In this document: positions 25,280 through 34,814 of the stretch, one piece after another
Numbering within the stretch: the stretch's first letter is position 1
Layout: the number at the start of each line of letters is the position of its first letter
NCBI GenBank assembly: GCA_964390365.1
Contig: CAYMHW010000001.1
Location: forward strand, 26,568 to 90,567
Direction of reading: 5' to 3'
Length of the DNA: 64,000 nucleotides
Source: JALQTD01 sp964390365
GTDB taxonomy: Bacteria; Bacteroidota; Bacteroidia; Flavobacteriales_D; Sanyastnellaceae
Program-made: the position numbers and the translations under genes
The notes under the pieces: generated by a model
The model's input: the letters and a program-made list of their open reading frames with translations, nothing else
Told to the model about the DNA's origin: nothing
Databases searched by the model: none

Positions 25280-25920
25280 GTGCCGACGTTGCACCGCAGT
25301 ACGTTGTGCTGTACAAGCCCTTCGGGGTGTTGAGCCAGTTTTCTGAGGAGGATGGGCACGTGGGGCTGGCCTCGTTGAATCTGGGGTTGGACCAAGACGT
25401 CTACCCCGTTGGAAGGTTGGATCGCGACAGCGAAGGCCTGCTGCTGCTAACCAACGACCGAAGCATCAACGGCGCACTGCTCGATCCCGAGCACGGACAC
25501 CGGCGGACGTATTGGGTGCAGGTGGAAGGCGAACCCACCGAGGAGGACTTGCACGCATTCAATCGCCCGATGACCTTGAAAATCAAAGGACGGTGGCATT
25601 CAACGGCACCGGCTGAAGCCCGGTTGCTGATCGAGCCACCTGCTGTTCCCGACCGGGTGCCGCCGGTTCGCTTCCGCAAAACCGTTCCAGACCGCTGGTT
25701 GGAGTTGGTCGTGACCGAGGGCAAGAACCGTCAAGTGCGGAAAATGACGGCCCATGCGGGTTTCCCGACATTGCGGCTCATCCGGGTGGCCATCGGAGAC
25801 CTGAACATCATGGACTTGGGGTTGCAACCCGGCGAAACGCGAGCCATTCCCCGCGAAACCGTCTTGGAACAATTGGGGCTGCGCCTGACCTCCTCCCGAA
25901 CGCAACGCCGCCAGCGATGA
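25276..25920 (+). CDS. Pseudouridine synthase, RsuA/RluE-type
   Basis: A 214-residue rRNA (possibly tRNA) pseudouridine synthase of the RsuA/RluB/E/F group. The catalytic motif VGRLDRDSEGLLLLTND contains the essential aspartate, and KPFGVLSQF, YWVQVEGEP, and EGKNRQVRKM complete the family set. There is no N-terminal S4 domain, as in RluE, which modifies 23S rRNA. The GTG at 25276 is chosen because it makes a GTGA overlap with the preceding stop; an earlier GTG at 25267 is possible. Its end overlaps plsC by 4 nt. Confidence 0.92.
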   Translation: MSADVAPQYVVLYKPFGVLSQFSEEDGHVGLASLNLGLDQDVYPVGRLDRDSEGLLLLTNDRSINGALLDPEHGHRRTYWVQVEGEPTEEDLHAFNRPMTLKIKGRWHSTAPAEARLLIEPPAVPDRVPPVRFRKTVPDRWLELVVTEGKNRQVRKMTAHAGFPTLRLIRVAIGDLNIMDLGLQPGETRAIPRETVLEQLGLRLTSSRTQRRQR

Positions 25921-26636
25921 TGGAACGATTGGGAGGAGCGTGGCGCACAGGATTGGCGGTGGTGTGGACGATTTGGGCTTGCAGTTTGGCCCTCGTGGTG
26001 CTCGTGTTGGGGAAGCGGTGGAGCGGTTGGGTGTTGACGCGCATCGGCGGTCAGCTGTGGAGTGCGAACCTGCTGAAGTGGGTTTCGGAGGGGTTGGAAG
26101 TGGTGGCTCCGCCGGATGGGATTTGGCCTGAACGTGCGATTTACGTGGCCAACCACAGCAGCTACTTGGACATCAACGCCATCTTCGCGAGCATCCCGCA
26201 TCCCGTCATATTCTTGTCGAAGGCGTCGGTGCGGAAAGTGCCCTTTCTCGGATGGGCGAATGCGCGCGTGGGCACCGTTTTCATTGAACGGGGCAAATTG
26301 GACTCGGCGATTCGTGCGGCACAAGACTTGAATCGCGCGCTCGACGAGGGCAAGGTGGTCTGCGTCTTTCCGGAAGGAACGCGCTCGGCGGATGGCCGGT
26401 TGCTGCCGTTCAAGAAAGGGGCCTTTCGATTGGCCATCGACGCGGGCGTGCCGGTGGTGCCCTTTTTCATCGAGGGCACGAACGACGCCTTGCCGAAGGG
26501 GAATTTCCTGATCCGAAAACGTCCCTTGACCATTCGGTTTGGCGCCCCGATTTCACCGGAGCCGTATCAGCGGACCGGAGACCTCGACGGGATGTCTGAG
26601 GCGGCGCGACGGGCCATCTTGGAATTGAAGGGTTAA
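25917..26636 (+). CDS. plsC: 1-acyl-sn-glycerol-3-phosphate acyltransferase
   Basis: Acylates lysophosphatidic acid to phosphatidic acid in phospholipid synthesis. A 239-residue membrane-associated enzyme with an N-terminal hydrophobic helix (about 12-32), the NHSSYLD (NHx4D) catalytic motif, GTVFIERG, and FPEGTRSADG, followed by PFFIEGTND. The ATG overlaps the preceding stop (ATGA). The stop forms a shared TTAA with the convergent reductase gene (26633-26636). Confidence 0.93.
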   Translation: MMERLGGAWRTGLAVVWTIWACSLALVVLVLGKRWSGWVLTRIGGQLWSANLLKWVSEGLEVVAPPDGIWPERAIYVANHSSYLDINAIFASIPHPVIFLSKASVRKVPFLGWANARVGTVFIERGKLDSAIRAAQDLNRALDEGKVVCVFPEGTRSADGRLLPFKKGAFRLAIDAGVPVVPFFIEGTNDALPKGNFLIRKRPLTIRFGAPISPEPYQRTGDLDGMSEAARRAILELKG

Positions 26637-28654
26637 CCGAGCGAACGGGCGAGCTCCCACCCTTCTCGAATGGCGCGTTGGGCATCGATTCCACGGGCCT
26701 CTTTGATGCCGCCGATGAGTTCGACCCGCCACGGTCCTTCCCCGAAGTGGGTGAGGAATTCTGGGGCGTGGTGGCTGGTTTGGCCCGCGCACAAAATGAT
26801 GCGGTCGCAAGCGAATTCGTGCTCGATGCCGGCCTCATCCCGGTAGCGGAATCCCGACTCGGTAACGCCCAAATACTCCACGCCCGTATGGAAGGTGACG
26901 CCGCGTTGGCGCAAGGTGACGCGGTGAATCCAGCCGGTGGTTTTGCCGAGGTTGGCGCCGGGTTTATTCGATCCCCGTTGGAACACGTGAACCGCGACGG
27001 GGGACTTCCGCACAGGCCGCTCGCCACTCAAGCCACCGCGAGCGCTCAGTTGGCGGTCGATGCCCCAAGCGTCCTCGAACGACTCCGGGTCGCCGCTGTG
27101 GGTCAGCCAATCCGCCACGTCGAACCCGATGCCCCCCGCACCGATCACGGCGACCACGCCTTCGTTCGGTGGCGGCTGCTTCAGGGCCTCGTCGTACGCT
27201 TGCACGTGCGGGAAGTTGACGCGGAACAGCTCGGGAATGTGCGGCAGCACGCCGGTTGCGAGCACCACGACGTCGCAGCCCTCGGCGTCCTGTTGCGTGG
27301 CGCGCCGTCCCATCACCACCTCGACGCCGTGTTGTTCCATTTGGTGGTGGAAGTACCGGATTGTTTCGCTGAAATCCTCCTTGCCGGGAATGCGACGGGC
27401 CAAATTGAATTGCCCGCCCAGCTCCTCGGACGCCTCGATCAAGCGCACCCGGTGTCCCAACCGCGCCAACTCGCTCGCGCAGCTCATCCCTGCGGGACCA
27501 CCACCGACCACGAGCACCGACAAGTGGCGCTCCGGACGCGGTTCGGCATCGGTTTCCCGACCCGCTCGCGGATTGACCAAGCACGTCGCGGTCTTCCGCT
27601 GGAAGATGTGGTCCAAGCACGCTTGGTTGCAACCGATGCACGTGTTGATGTCATCGGGAGCGCTACGCCGCGCTTTGGCGACCCACTGGGGATCGGCCAA
27701 AAATGGCCGCGCCATGGACACCAAATCCGCGCACCCTTCGGTGAGCGCGTGTTCGATTTGGTCCGGCATGTTGAAGCGATTCGTGGTGACCAACGGAATG
27801 CCCACGTGGCCCATCAGCCGCTGAGTGACCCACGCGAATCCGCCATGCGGAACCATGCTTGCAATGGTCGGAATCCGCGCCTCATGCCAGCCGATGCCGG
27901 TGTTGATGACGTGCACGCCCGCCGCTTCGAGCGCTTGGGCCAACTGAACCACTTCATCCCACGAGCTGCCATCTGCCACCAGGTCCAACATGCTCAAGCG
28001 GAACATGATGAGGAATCCGTCGCCGACCGCCTCGCGAATGGCACGTACGATGGCCAAAGGGAACGCCATCCGGCGCTCGAAACTCCCGCCCCAATCGTCG
28101 CGGCGTTGGTTCGTGGACTGCACGAGGAACTGGTTGATGAGGTAGCCTTCCGATCCCATGATTTCCACTCCGTCGTAGCCGGCTTCCTGGGCCAGGCGAG
28201 CGCTTCGAGCGTAATCTCGGATGGTCCGCTCCACCCCGCGGCGGCTCAGGGCGCGCGGCTTGAACCGGCCAATGGGCGCCTGGAGGGCGCTGGGCGCAAC
28301 GCAGAACGGATGGTGGCTGTACCGTCCGCCGTGCAGCAGCTGCAGCAGGATGCGACCGCCCTCGGCGTGCACGGCCTCGGGGATGACGCGGTGCTGGCGG
28401 ACGTGCCACCGGCGGCTCATGGTCGCTCCGAACGGCCCCAATGCGCCCGCCATGTTGGGGGCGATGCCTCCGGTGACGATGAGCGCGGTGCCCGCGGCTG
28501 CGCGCTCGGCGTAGAAGGCCGCGAGCTTTTGCATGCCGCCGCGCTCTTCCTCCAGCCCGACGTGCATGCTGCCCATGATGACGCGATTCGGCAGGGTGAA
28601 GGGACCGAGATCGATCGGCGTGAACAGCTTCGGATAGGGGGAATTGGAGGACAT
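26633..28654 (-). CDS. FadH-like NADPH 2,4-dienoyl-CoA reductase family flavoprotein
   Basis: A 673-residue protein of the Old Yellow Enzyme/dienoyl-CoA reductase family: an FMN TIM barrel (about 5-340, with LLQLLHGGRYSH, GYDGVEIMGSEGYLINQF and WGGSFERRM), a 4Fe-4S cluster segment (CIGCNQACLDHIF then CLVNPRAG), and FAD/NAD domains (VLVVGGGPAGM, VAVIGAGGIGFDVADW). It would reduce conjugated double bonds of enoyl-CoA in unsaturated fatty acid β-oxidation, though related enzymes act on other enones. It follows the giant exported-protein gene with a TGATG overlap. Confidence 0.9.
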   Translation of the reverse strand: MSSNSPYPKLFTPIDLGPFTLPNRVIMGSMHVGLEEERGGMQKLAAFYAERAAAGTALIVTGGIAPNMAGALGPFGATMSRRWHVRQHRVIPEAVHAEGGRILLQLLHGGRYSHHPFCVAPSALQAPIGRFKPRALSRRGVERTIRDYARSARLAQEAGYDGVEIMGSEGYLINQFLVQSTNQRRDDWGGSFERRMAFPLAIVRAIREAVGDGFLIMFRLSMLDLVADGSSWDEVVQLAQALEAAGVHVINTGIGWHEARIPTIASMVPHGGFAWVTQRLMGHVGIPLVTTNRFNMPDQIEHALTEGCADLVSMARPFLADPQWVAKARRSAPDDINTCIGCNQACLDHIFQRKTATCLVNPRAGRETDAEPRPERHLSVLVVGGGPAGMSCASELARLGHRVRLIEASEELGGQFNLARRIPGKEDFSETIRYFHHQMEQHGVEVVMGRRATQQDAEGCDVVVLATGVLPHIPELFRVNFPHVQAYDEALKQPPPNEGVVAVIGAGGIGFDVADWLTHSGDPESFEDAWGIDRQLSARGGLSGERPVRKSPVAVHVFQRGSNKPGANLGKTTGWIHRVTLRQRGVTFHTGVEYLGVTESGFRYRDEAGIEHEFACDRIILCAGQTSHHAPEFLTHFGEGPWRVELIGGIKEARGIDAQRAIREGWELARSLG

Positions 28655-31600
28655 CAATCGAATTCTCTGAACCGGTCTACGAAGTCGTTGCGCCGCTTTT
28701 TCGATCCCATGGCTTGGAATCCGAAGCGCTTGCCGTCTTCTTTGATGGTTCGGTTTTTGGCCTTGACTTCCAGCAAGATATCAAAGAATGGCGTGTCCGT
28801 AGTGCTCACGTTCATCGTCCCCAAACGGTAGTCGAAGTAATACCAATTCTCGTCGCTGCCATGCAGGTAAAGCCGCAGCCAATCGCCCGTTTTCATCCGC
28901 TGGATTTCCATTTTGCCCTTCATCTGCATGAAGACTTGCTCATCGCCCAAAAGCACGATGCCCAGCGGACCTTCCGAAACAAATGATTCTTCGGATGGAT
29001 CGTAGACCAGCTCAATGCCGCTGAGCACGAGGGTGTGCTGCAGTTCCTTCGGCACGCGCTTGAACTGCCCTGTCAAACTCAGGTCCCCGAGGGCGTCAGC
29101 GGCCGCTTCTTCGCCAATGCTTCGTCGCAAAGCGCGGTCGTAGCCCGAGGCGAAGACATCGAGTGGGCTCGTTCCTTGCCACATGGGGATTTGGGTGGCG
29201 ATGCGCTTGAGGAGTTGGTCGTCGAACAGGAAGTCCAAGAACAACGTGCCTTTGAGGCGAAGCTGTCCGTTTTCGTCCACCCACGACTCCCCGACCATGG
29301 ACTGTTCGAGCAGGCCAAAATCCACGGGCAAGTTGATGGCTCCGCTCCCCTTCAATCCGCAGCCATCCACCGACAATTCCCAGGAGTTGGCGACGGACTC
29401 GAGGTCGTTGAACCGCTCTTCGGACGAGATGACGTACCGCTTCGTTTTCGCGTCGTAGCGGATGCTGCCTTCCAAATCGATGAGCGGCGAGTCTTCCCGG
29501 TCGCCCCGTTCGGTCATGAAGGCGGGGTATGCGGTGTAGGGCGAACGGCCGGACACCACCACCCCAGCCGTCAGGTCGGTGCGATCGATGGATTCCGGTT
29601 CGTTGCCGATGGGAATCGAGACCGCCTTCGGGTCGATGCGAGCATCGAATGCCACCCATTCGGGCACGTACCCCGCACAGGGGTGCATCATTTTTGCCCC
29701 GCCCTCGAACCTCAAGAGCGGCTCGCTGGCGTCGAGGTGCACGGAACCGGCATACGCGAACGCCGGACTCAGAGCGAAATCTTCGGTGACCACAACCTGT
29801 CCCTTCGCGTGCGTTTCACGGTTCGTTCGGTCCACGAAGATTTGGTCGAAGGTCAGCTCGAACGGTGTGCCGTTCACGTCCTTGTAGATGTAACTGCCGG
29901 CGCCCTTGTAATCAAGCCGGCCGCTGATTTCGAGGTGGGCCTCGGTGATGCGGTGATGCCGGGAAGTGCGGTCTGCCACGACCGTTGCGCGTTCCAAGGC
30001 GTCCATGGCTGCAAGGCGCCGGACCATCAATTTCCCGCTGTCGGGCCAAATTTGGGCGTCAGCCACCTCGAGGTACTGCACCCCTTCACACGCCAAGTCC
30101 GCCGTTTGTACGCCGAATCGCGATTGTGGCGAGAGGAAGCGCAGGCTGTCTTGGCCGGGATGGAGGGAAAGGAAATTGCACGGAAGTTCAACGGCTGTGG
30201 TGTTCGCCAATTCCTCTTTGGGGAACGTGCGGTCGGACTCGAGGGCGATTTGGTCCAAATCCATGAACCATCGGAACCGCGACAGGTCCACCTCATACTG
30301 GTTCAGCGGCAACTCCACCTTCACTTCGCCTGCCATCGCCTCGAAATCCCCCAAGCGGTCCGTGAAATTCACGTCCGCTTTCACCGCATCCGTGCGGAAC
30401 GCCATGCGATCCTCCAACCCGCGCAACTGAAATCCTGCCGAATCGGACACCGCGTGGTGCTGCGTCAGCTGGAAGTCCTCGGAGGTCAGTTGCGCTTGGT
30501 CAAAATTGAAAACGCCCGTCGCAAACATTCCAGAATCCACATAGGTCAACGCTCCCCGGAACTTCACCCCGTCGTAATAGGCCGTCAAGGAGTCGCGGCC
30601 CGTCGAACACTCCAACCGGTGCTCGTAAGGCGCAAACCGCAAGTCCCCTCCCCGACCCGTCAAATGCGGCACATCAAAGCCCTCATCGCTGCGGTTCGAG
30701 AACGTGCTCGTGACTCCGATCGCCTCATCCGGCAAGAACGTGAAGTCGTCCCCTGCGGCATGCGCCGTTTTGAAATCGATGACGCCCCCACCGTGCAGCC
30801 CCTTCAAATCGAGCCGAATGGCTTCGGTGTACCGCGCCAATCCCCCATATAGTTCCTTCCCCGCACTCGTGGTTTCGGTTGAAATCCCGAGCGAGTAGTC
30901 CGGCATCAACTCCAGCGGCTGCTCCAAATCGGGCAAGATGCCCGAACTCACCAAGGTCCCGCGGAACGCGAGGTCCTCCGGCGCAAACCGGTCGAGGTTG
31001 TTCATGGTGAACGGATCGACCGCAAAGTAGAAGCGATCGCGGTCGTAGGCCCCACCCTGGATGCGCTGCTCGTCATAGTACACAAAGGACGTTTCCTTAC
31101 TCGATAAAACGGGGTACTGCGTGAACTGCCGCGAGCGCAACCCCGAGCGATTCATCGGATCGTCGATTTTCAGCGTTCCCGTGACTTCCCGCAAAGAGGA
31201 CTGAACGGGCCGTTTGAGTGGCCGGCCGTAACGATCGCGCTCTGAGGGGTCGTCCACTTGCAATTTGACTTCCTCGACTTGGCTGAGCTCGATTTGGAAC
31301 CCTTCATAATCAAAGCCAAACCCGGTTCCAATGAACTCCAAGTTCCCCGCAATCACCCGCCCGTTGAACGCAAACGACCGGTTCTCTCCGATCTCCACCC
31401 GTCCAGCTTCAGGCAAGATCCGCACGTCCTGCGAATCACTGACCTGAAACGGCATCACCCCATCGAGCCGCAACCGACCATTCAACAAACTCAAGCTACC
31501 ATTGACACCGTTGGGCGCCTGCGAGATGAACCGTATGACATCGTAATCCCTTCGTCCTGCGGCGTTTTGAAGGAACTTCAAGGCCTTGGGCTCGATGGAG

Positions 31601-33087
31601 CATTCCAAGGTTTCGAGGTCCATTTGCAGGAACCCTTGATTCGCCAAATCAATGAGCAGGATGCGCGTCGACAATTCATTCAACCGAATGAACTCCGCAA
31701 AGTCGAGCGTGGTGAATTCCGATTGGCCCGTTTCCTTCTCAAATTGCCGCAACAATTGAAGCGGGTGGCGATCCGCCATGCCTTGTAAGGACTGGAACGC
31801 CTCGCGTTTAAAATAGTCGAGGCTAGCGAACGTTGCGGTTCGGTTGGTTGCCCCTGGGATGCCCCCCAATTGAATGGTCGTGCTGCCCAATTCCCAGTTC
31901 ATCGCTTCCACGTCCATCTCCAAACCGTGGTACGTATCCTTGAACGATTGCTTGCTCAACCCTTCATCGGAACGACTCAGGCTCAATCGCCCGGTCGCGT
32001 GGTCCAGGCGAAACTGGCACTCGGGGTGTGAAATCGTATCCTCCTCGAAGAACAACCACGCTGCGCTTTTCTCAGCGGAAATTCCGCGATCCGTGAACAA
32101 GTACGTCAACGCCTCAATGCGGAAGAGCACCGTGTCCTCATGCAGCACTTCCAGTAGAGCGCGATCTTCCGCCGTTCCGGTGCCGAGCAAGCGCGAACCC
32201 GAAATCGTGATGCCCCCCGTGTAGTTGACGTTGGGGGCGATGTCCGTGATGCTCAAGACACTCGCGTCCGTTTCGAAGCGGGGGTAGTCCTTGCTTTCAG
32301 GTGAGGCGTTGGCCTGCAATTTCACGGTGAGTTGGCCTGGAAGGGCTTCGGGGACCAAATCGCTGTAAAACATCGCCCCTTCGACCTGCAGCGAATTCCC
32401 GTCGAGGCGCAAATCGAAAGACTCGAACTCCGCATAGGTGCGGGTGCTGTCCAACGTTGTTCCGGCCCAGGTAATGCGTCCTCGCCCCCCTGCGAAGCGG
32501 TCCCGGGTGACGCTCCACACCCCTTCGGTACCCAACACCGCCACGCGGTCCCCGCGGCCCGTGCCGATCAAGTCGCCCTGGATGAAGCGCACTTGCGGAA
32601 CGCTGTCCCACTCGAATCGCGGCACCCCGCCTTCCATGCGCCATTCGGTGTGGCCGTCGTTCGCGATGGTTCCGCGCCGGAACAAGTCGGGTGAAACCGC
32701 CAAGAAAGCCGGCTCGGATTTCTTCCAAGACCGCTTTCCTTCCAGCGCTTCGATGAACGCGTGCCACGGCTCCCAAAACACCGTGTCGCCTTGGTCCATG
32801 AGCACTTGGGCTGCTTCGAGGTACCCCCTGCCCGCCTTGGGAAACGGCATGCGGTCTTTCTGCATGCGCTCGGCGGTCGTGCGCAACGTGTCGAGCTGAC
32901 CTGCCCGCCATGTTCCTTCGTACAACCACGGCTTGAACGACTTCCGCAGCCATTTGACTTGCTCGTCGCTTTGGTCGCCCACCCACGCTTCAACGGTTTG
33001 GTAGAGGGCCTCGGCTTGGGCTTCGGTTTGGCTCCAAAGCATCGTCGAGAACAAGCATCCCAACGCAAGCAACGACAACTTCCTCAT
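28654..33087 (-). CDS. Giant uncharacterised exported β-rich protein (1477 residues)
   Basis: A very long protein with a signal peptide (LSLLALGCLFSTMLWS/Q) and no catalytic motif. After a helical N-terminal region (about 20-170), almost the entire chain is short alternating β-strands with repeated patterns such as GDLIGTGRGDRVAVLG, NSLQVEGAMFYSD, NGRLRLDGVMPFQVS and HLEISGRLDYKGAGSY, separated by acidic turns. The repetition of xLxGxLxF-type units resembles long bridge-like or β-helical envelope proteins (TamB/AsmA-like, or LPS/lipid carriers) but I cannot name a family. The C-terminus ends in a basic segment (GSKKRRNDF). It sits between prmA (1 nt) and a reductase, in the tpiA-prmA block. 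Periplasmic or outer-membrane location is inferred. Confidence 0.65.
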   Translation of the reverse strand: MRKLSLLALGCLFSTMLWSQTEAQAEALYQTVEAWVGDQSDEQVKWLRKSFKPWLYEGTWRAGQLDTLRTTAERMQKDRMPFPKAGRGYLEAAQVLMDQGDTVFWEPWHAFIEALEGKRSWKKSEPAFLAVSPDLFRRGTIANDGHTEWRMEGGVPRFEWDSVPQVRFIQGDLIGTGRGDRVAVLGTEGVWSVTRDRFAGGRGRITWAGTTLDSTRTYAEFESFDLRLDGNSLQVEGAMFYSDLVPEALPGQLTVKLQANASPESKDYPRFETDASVLSITDIAPNVNYTGGITISGSRLLGTGTAEDRALLEVLHEDTVLFRIEALTYLFTDRGISAEKSAAWLFFEEDTISHPECQFRLDHATGRLSLSRSDEGLSKQSFKDTYHGLEMDVEAMNWELGSTTIQLGGIPGATNRTATFASLDYFKREAFQSLQGMADRHPLQLLRQFEKETGQSEFTTLDFAEFIRLNELSTRILLIDLANQGFLQMDLETLECSIEPKALKFLQNAAGRRDYDVIRFISQAPNGVNGSLSLLNGRLRLDGVMPFQVSDSQDVRILPEAGRVEIGENRSFAFNGRVIAGNLEFIGTGFGFDYEGFQIELSQVEEVKLQVDDPSERDRYGRPLKRPVQSSLREVTGTLKIDDPMNRSGLRSRQFTQYPVLSSKETSFVYYDEQRIQGGAYDRDRFYFAVDPFTMNNLDRFAPEDLAFRGTLVSSGILPDLEQPLELMPDYSLGISTETTSAGKELYGGLARYTEAIRLDLKGLHGGGVIDFKTAHAAGDDFTFLPDEAIGVTSTFSNRSDEGFDVPHLTGRGGDLRFAPYEHRLECSTGRDSLTAYYDGVKFRGALTYVDSGMFATGVFNFDQAQLTSEDFQLTQHHAVSDSAGFQLRGLEDRMAFRTDAVKADVNFTDRLGDFEAMAGEVKVELPLNQYEVDLSRFRWFMDLDQIALESDRTFPKEELANTTAVELPCNFLSLHPGQDSLRFLSPQSRFGVQTADLACEGVQYLEVADAQIWPDSGKLMVRRLAAMDALERATVVADRTSRHHRITEAHLEISGRLDYKGAGSYIYKDVNGTPFELTFDQIFVDRTNRETHAKGQVVVTEDFALSPAFAYAGSVHLDASEPLLRFEGGAKMMHPCAGYVPEWVAFDARIDPKAVSIPIGNEPESIDRTDLTAGVVVSGRSPYTAYPAFMTERGDREDSPLIDLEGSIRYDAKTKRYVISSEERFNDLESVANSWELSVDGCGLKGSGAINLPVDFGLLEQSMVGESWVDENGQLRLKGTLFLDFLFDDQLLKRIATQIPMWQGTSPLDVFASGYDRALRRSIGEEAAADALGDLSLTGQFKRVPKELQHTLVLSGIELVYDPSEESFVSEGPLGIVLLGDEQVFMQMKGKMEIQRMKTGDWLRLYLHGSDENWYYFDYRLGTMNVSTTDTPFFDILLEVKAKNRTIKEDGKRFGFQAMGSKKRRNDFVDRFREFD

Positions 33088-33088
33088 C

Positions 33089-33949
33089 TCAATGGGTTTT
33101 TTTCCAGTGCAAACACGCCCAACCTGAGCGCTCCCATTCGGACTCAAGCACCCAATTGTGCCTCGCGGCTTCTTCGGACAAGCGCTCCACATCGGATGGG
33201 AAAAATCCGCTCATGAGCACCCAACCACCTGGATTCAATGCCGCATCGTACGCCGCCCAATCCGCAAGGAGGATGTTGCGGTTGATGTTCGCGAGGATGC
33301 CGTCAAACGGGGCGGTCGGTTCCTGCAGCAACTGGGCATCGCCGTGCTGGATGGTGAAGGATGCATCGGGCTCGATGCCGTTCAGCCGCGCATTGCTCGC
33401 ACTGTTCTCGACGCTCCATTCGTCGATGTCAATGGCCACCACTTCCTTCGCCCCTAAGCGCTTCGCTGCGATGGCGAGTACCCCCGTTCCACATCCCATG
33501 TCCAGCACCCGTTGGCCTTCGACGGGCCGATCGAGCAGGTGGCGCAACATTTGCCAGGTCGTGGCGTGGTGCCCGGTGCCAAATGACATTTGGGGCTGGA
33601 TGATGAGGTCCAACCCCCGGTCGGGTGCAGGGTGAAAGGGAGCGCGCATGTGGGCCAGTCCCTCCACGTCAATGGGCTCGTAATCGGCTTCCCAAGCGGC
33701 GTTCCAATTGGTGGCTTCGATGCGCTCGGTTTGGTCCACCAACTCCTCCAGCCCGGGCATGTTGCGCAAGCGCTCAATCACCTCCGCCAAGGCCTCGCGG
33801 TCCACCCCATCCCAAGCCGCGTGCGCCACCAAACCGCGGTCATCCGGCTCGAACATGTCGAACCCGATTTCACTCAACCACGCCACCGCCACATCCGCTG
33901 CTGGCTGGGCGGGGGTCAAGGCCAAATCCAACTTCAAAAACGCATTCAT
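33089..33949 (-). CDS. prmA: Ribosomal protein L11 methyltransferase
   Basis: A 286-residue SAM methyltransferase that trimethylates lysines of L11. Diagnostic are SFGTGHHATTWQML, the SAM loop VLDMGCGTGVLAIAAKRLGA, VAIDIDEWSVENS and ILANINRNILL. The N-terminal ferredoxin-like substrate domain (about 1-95) is present. A -7-like TAACTTCG ends 4 nt before the ATG. The gene ends 1 nt before the giant protein start and follows tpiA with 66 nt between. Confidence 0.95.
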   Translation of the reverse strand: MNAFLKLDLALTPAQPAADVAVAWLSEIGFDMFEPDDRGLVAHAAWDGVDREALAEVIERLRNMPGLEELVDQTERIEATNWNAAWEADYEPIDVEGLAHMRAPFHPAPDRGLDLIIQPQMSFGTGHHATTWQMLRHLLDRPVEGQRVLDMGCGTGVLAIAAKRLGAKEVVAIDIDEWSVENSASNARLNGIEPDASFTIQHGDAQLLQEPTAPFDGILANINRNILLADWAAYDAALNPGGWVLMSGFFPSDVERLSEEAARHNWVLESEWERSGWACLHWKKTH

Positions 33950-33953
33950 GCAT

Positions 33954-33961
33954 CGAAGTTA
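33954..33961 (-). promoter_or_regulatory. -7-like box of prmA
   Basis: TAACTTCG on the minus strand differs from TAnnTTTG at one base, 4 nt before the ATG at 33949. Confidence 0.4.
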
Positions 33962-34015
33962 CTTCGCGGTGAGGCGCAGAACTTCGAGCAGTTCGGAAGA
34001 GTTCTTAAATGTTAT

Positions 34016-34777
34016 TCACGAAACCGAGGCGGCATCTGCAATGCGAATGAGCTCCAAGAAATCCGCTGGATCCAAGCTCGCCCCACCGATCAATCCACCG
34101 TTCACGTCGGGCTGATTGAACAGCTCTTCCGCATTCGAGGGTTTGCACGATCCGCCGTACAAAATCGGCAGCTCAGCCGCTGCGTCGGCCCCAAAGCGCT
34201 CGTTGAGCCAACCGCGAATGGCGGCGTGCATGTCCTGTGCTTGCTGGGAAGTAGCCGTTCGCCCCGTTCCAATGGCCCAAATGGGTTCGTAAGCGATGAC
34301 GAGTTGTGCGGGGTCGTTCACGCCCACCAGGGCCGATTCGAGTTGATCGAAAATCACGCGTTCGGGCTGTCCGGCTTCGCGCTGTTCGAGGGTTTCACCG
34401 CAGCACAGGAAGGTCCGGAGGCCGGCGCCCAAGGCGCGCTGAACTTTCGCATGGACGGCCTCGTTCGATTCTCCGAAGAACTCGCGTCGCTCGGAATGAC
34501 CGATGAGCACCGCTTGGGCCCCAGCGCTTTGCACCATCTCCGCCGTGAATTCCCCCGTGTGCGCTCCCTCACCGTGTGCGCTGCACTGCTGCGCCGCCCA
34601 GTGCAATCGGCCTGACTCGCCCATTGCGAGCGCCGCGAGGTAGGGCGCAGGCGGTGCAATGTAGACTTCTGTGTTGCCGTTGAGCTCAGCGAGGGCCGGT
34701 AGGAAGGCGTCCGTGAATTCCCGTGCCTCGTTCATCAATTTGTTGCTTTTCCAGTTTCCAGCTACGATGTTGCGCAT
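34016..34777 (-). CDS. tpiA: Triose-phosphate isomerase
   Basis: Interconverts dihydroxyacetone phosphate and glyceraldehyde 3-phosphate. It is 253 residues, and GNWKSNK carries the substrate lysine and asparagine. The catalytic histidine is in LIGHSERREFFGE and the base glutamate in IAYEPIWAIGTG. The C-terminal phosphate loop ILYGGSCKPSN is intact. The ATG at 34777 (MRNIVAGNW) is clear. Next gene recQ is divergent 37 nt away. Confidence 0.97.
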   Translation of the reverse strand: MRNIVAGNWKSNKLMNEAREFTDAFLPALAELNGNTEVYIAPPAPYLAALAMGESGRLHWAAQQCSAHGEGAHTGEFTAEMVQSAGAQAVLIGHSERREFFGESNEAVHAKVQRALGAGLRTFLCCGETLEQREAGQPERVIFDQLESALVGVNDPAQLVIAYEPIWAIGTGRTATSQQAQDMHAAIRGWLNERFGADAAAELPILYGGSCKPSNAEELFNQPDVNGGLIGGASLDPADFLELIRIADAASVS

Positions 34778-34814
34778 GACCTTTGTCTTGTATTGGGACA
34801 AATTTCGGGCATCC

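Noticed and set aside
26678..28831. 717-codon plus-strand frame opposite the reductase gene
   Set aside because: The minus-strand protein has all flavoprotein and Fe-S motifs; the plus frame shows none and is compositionally abnormal.
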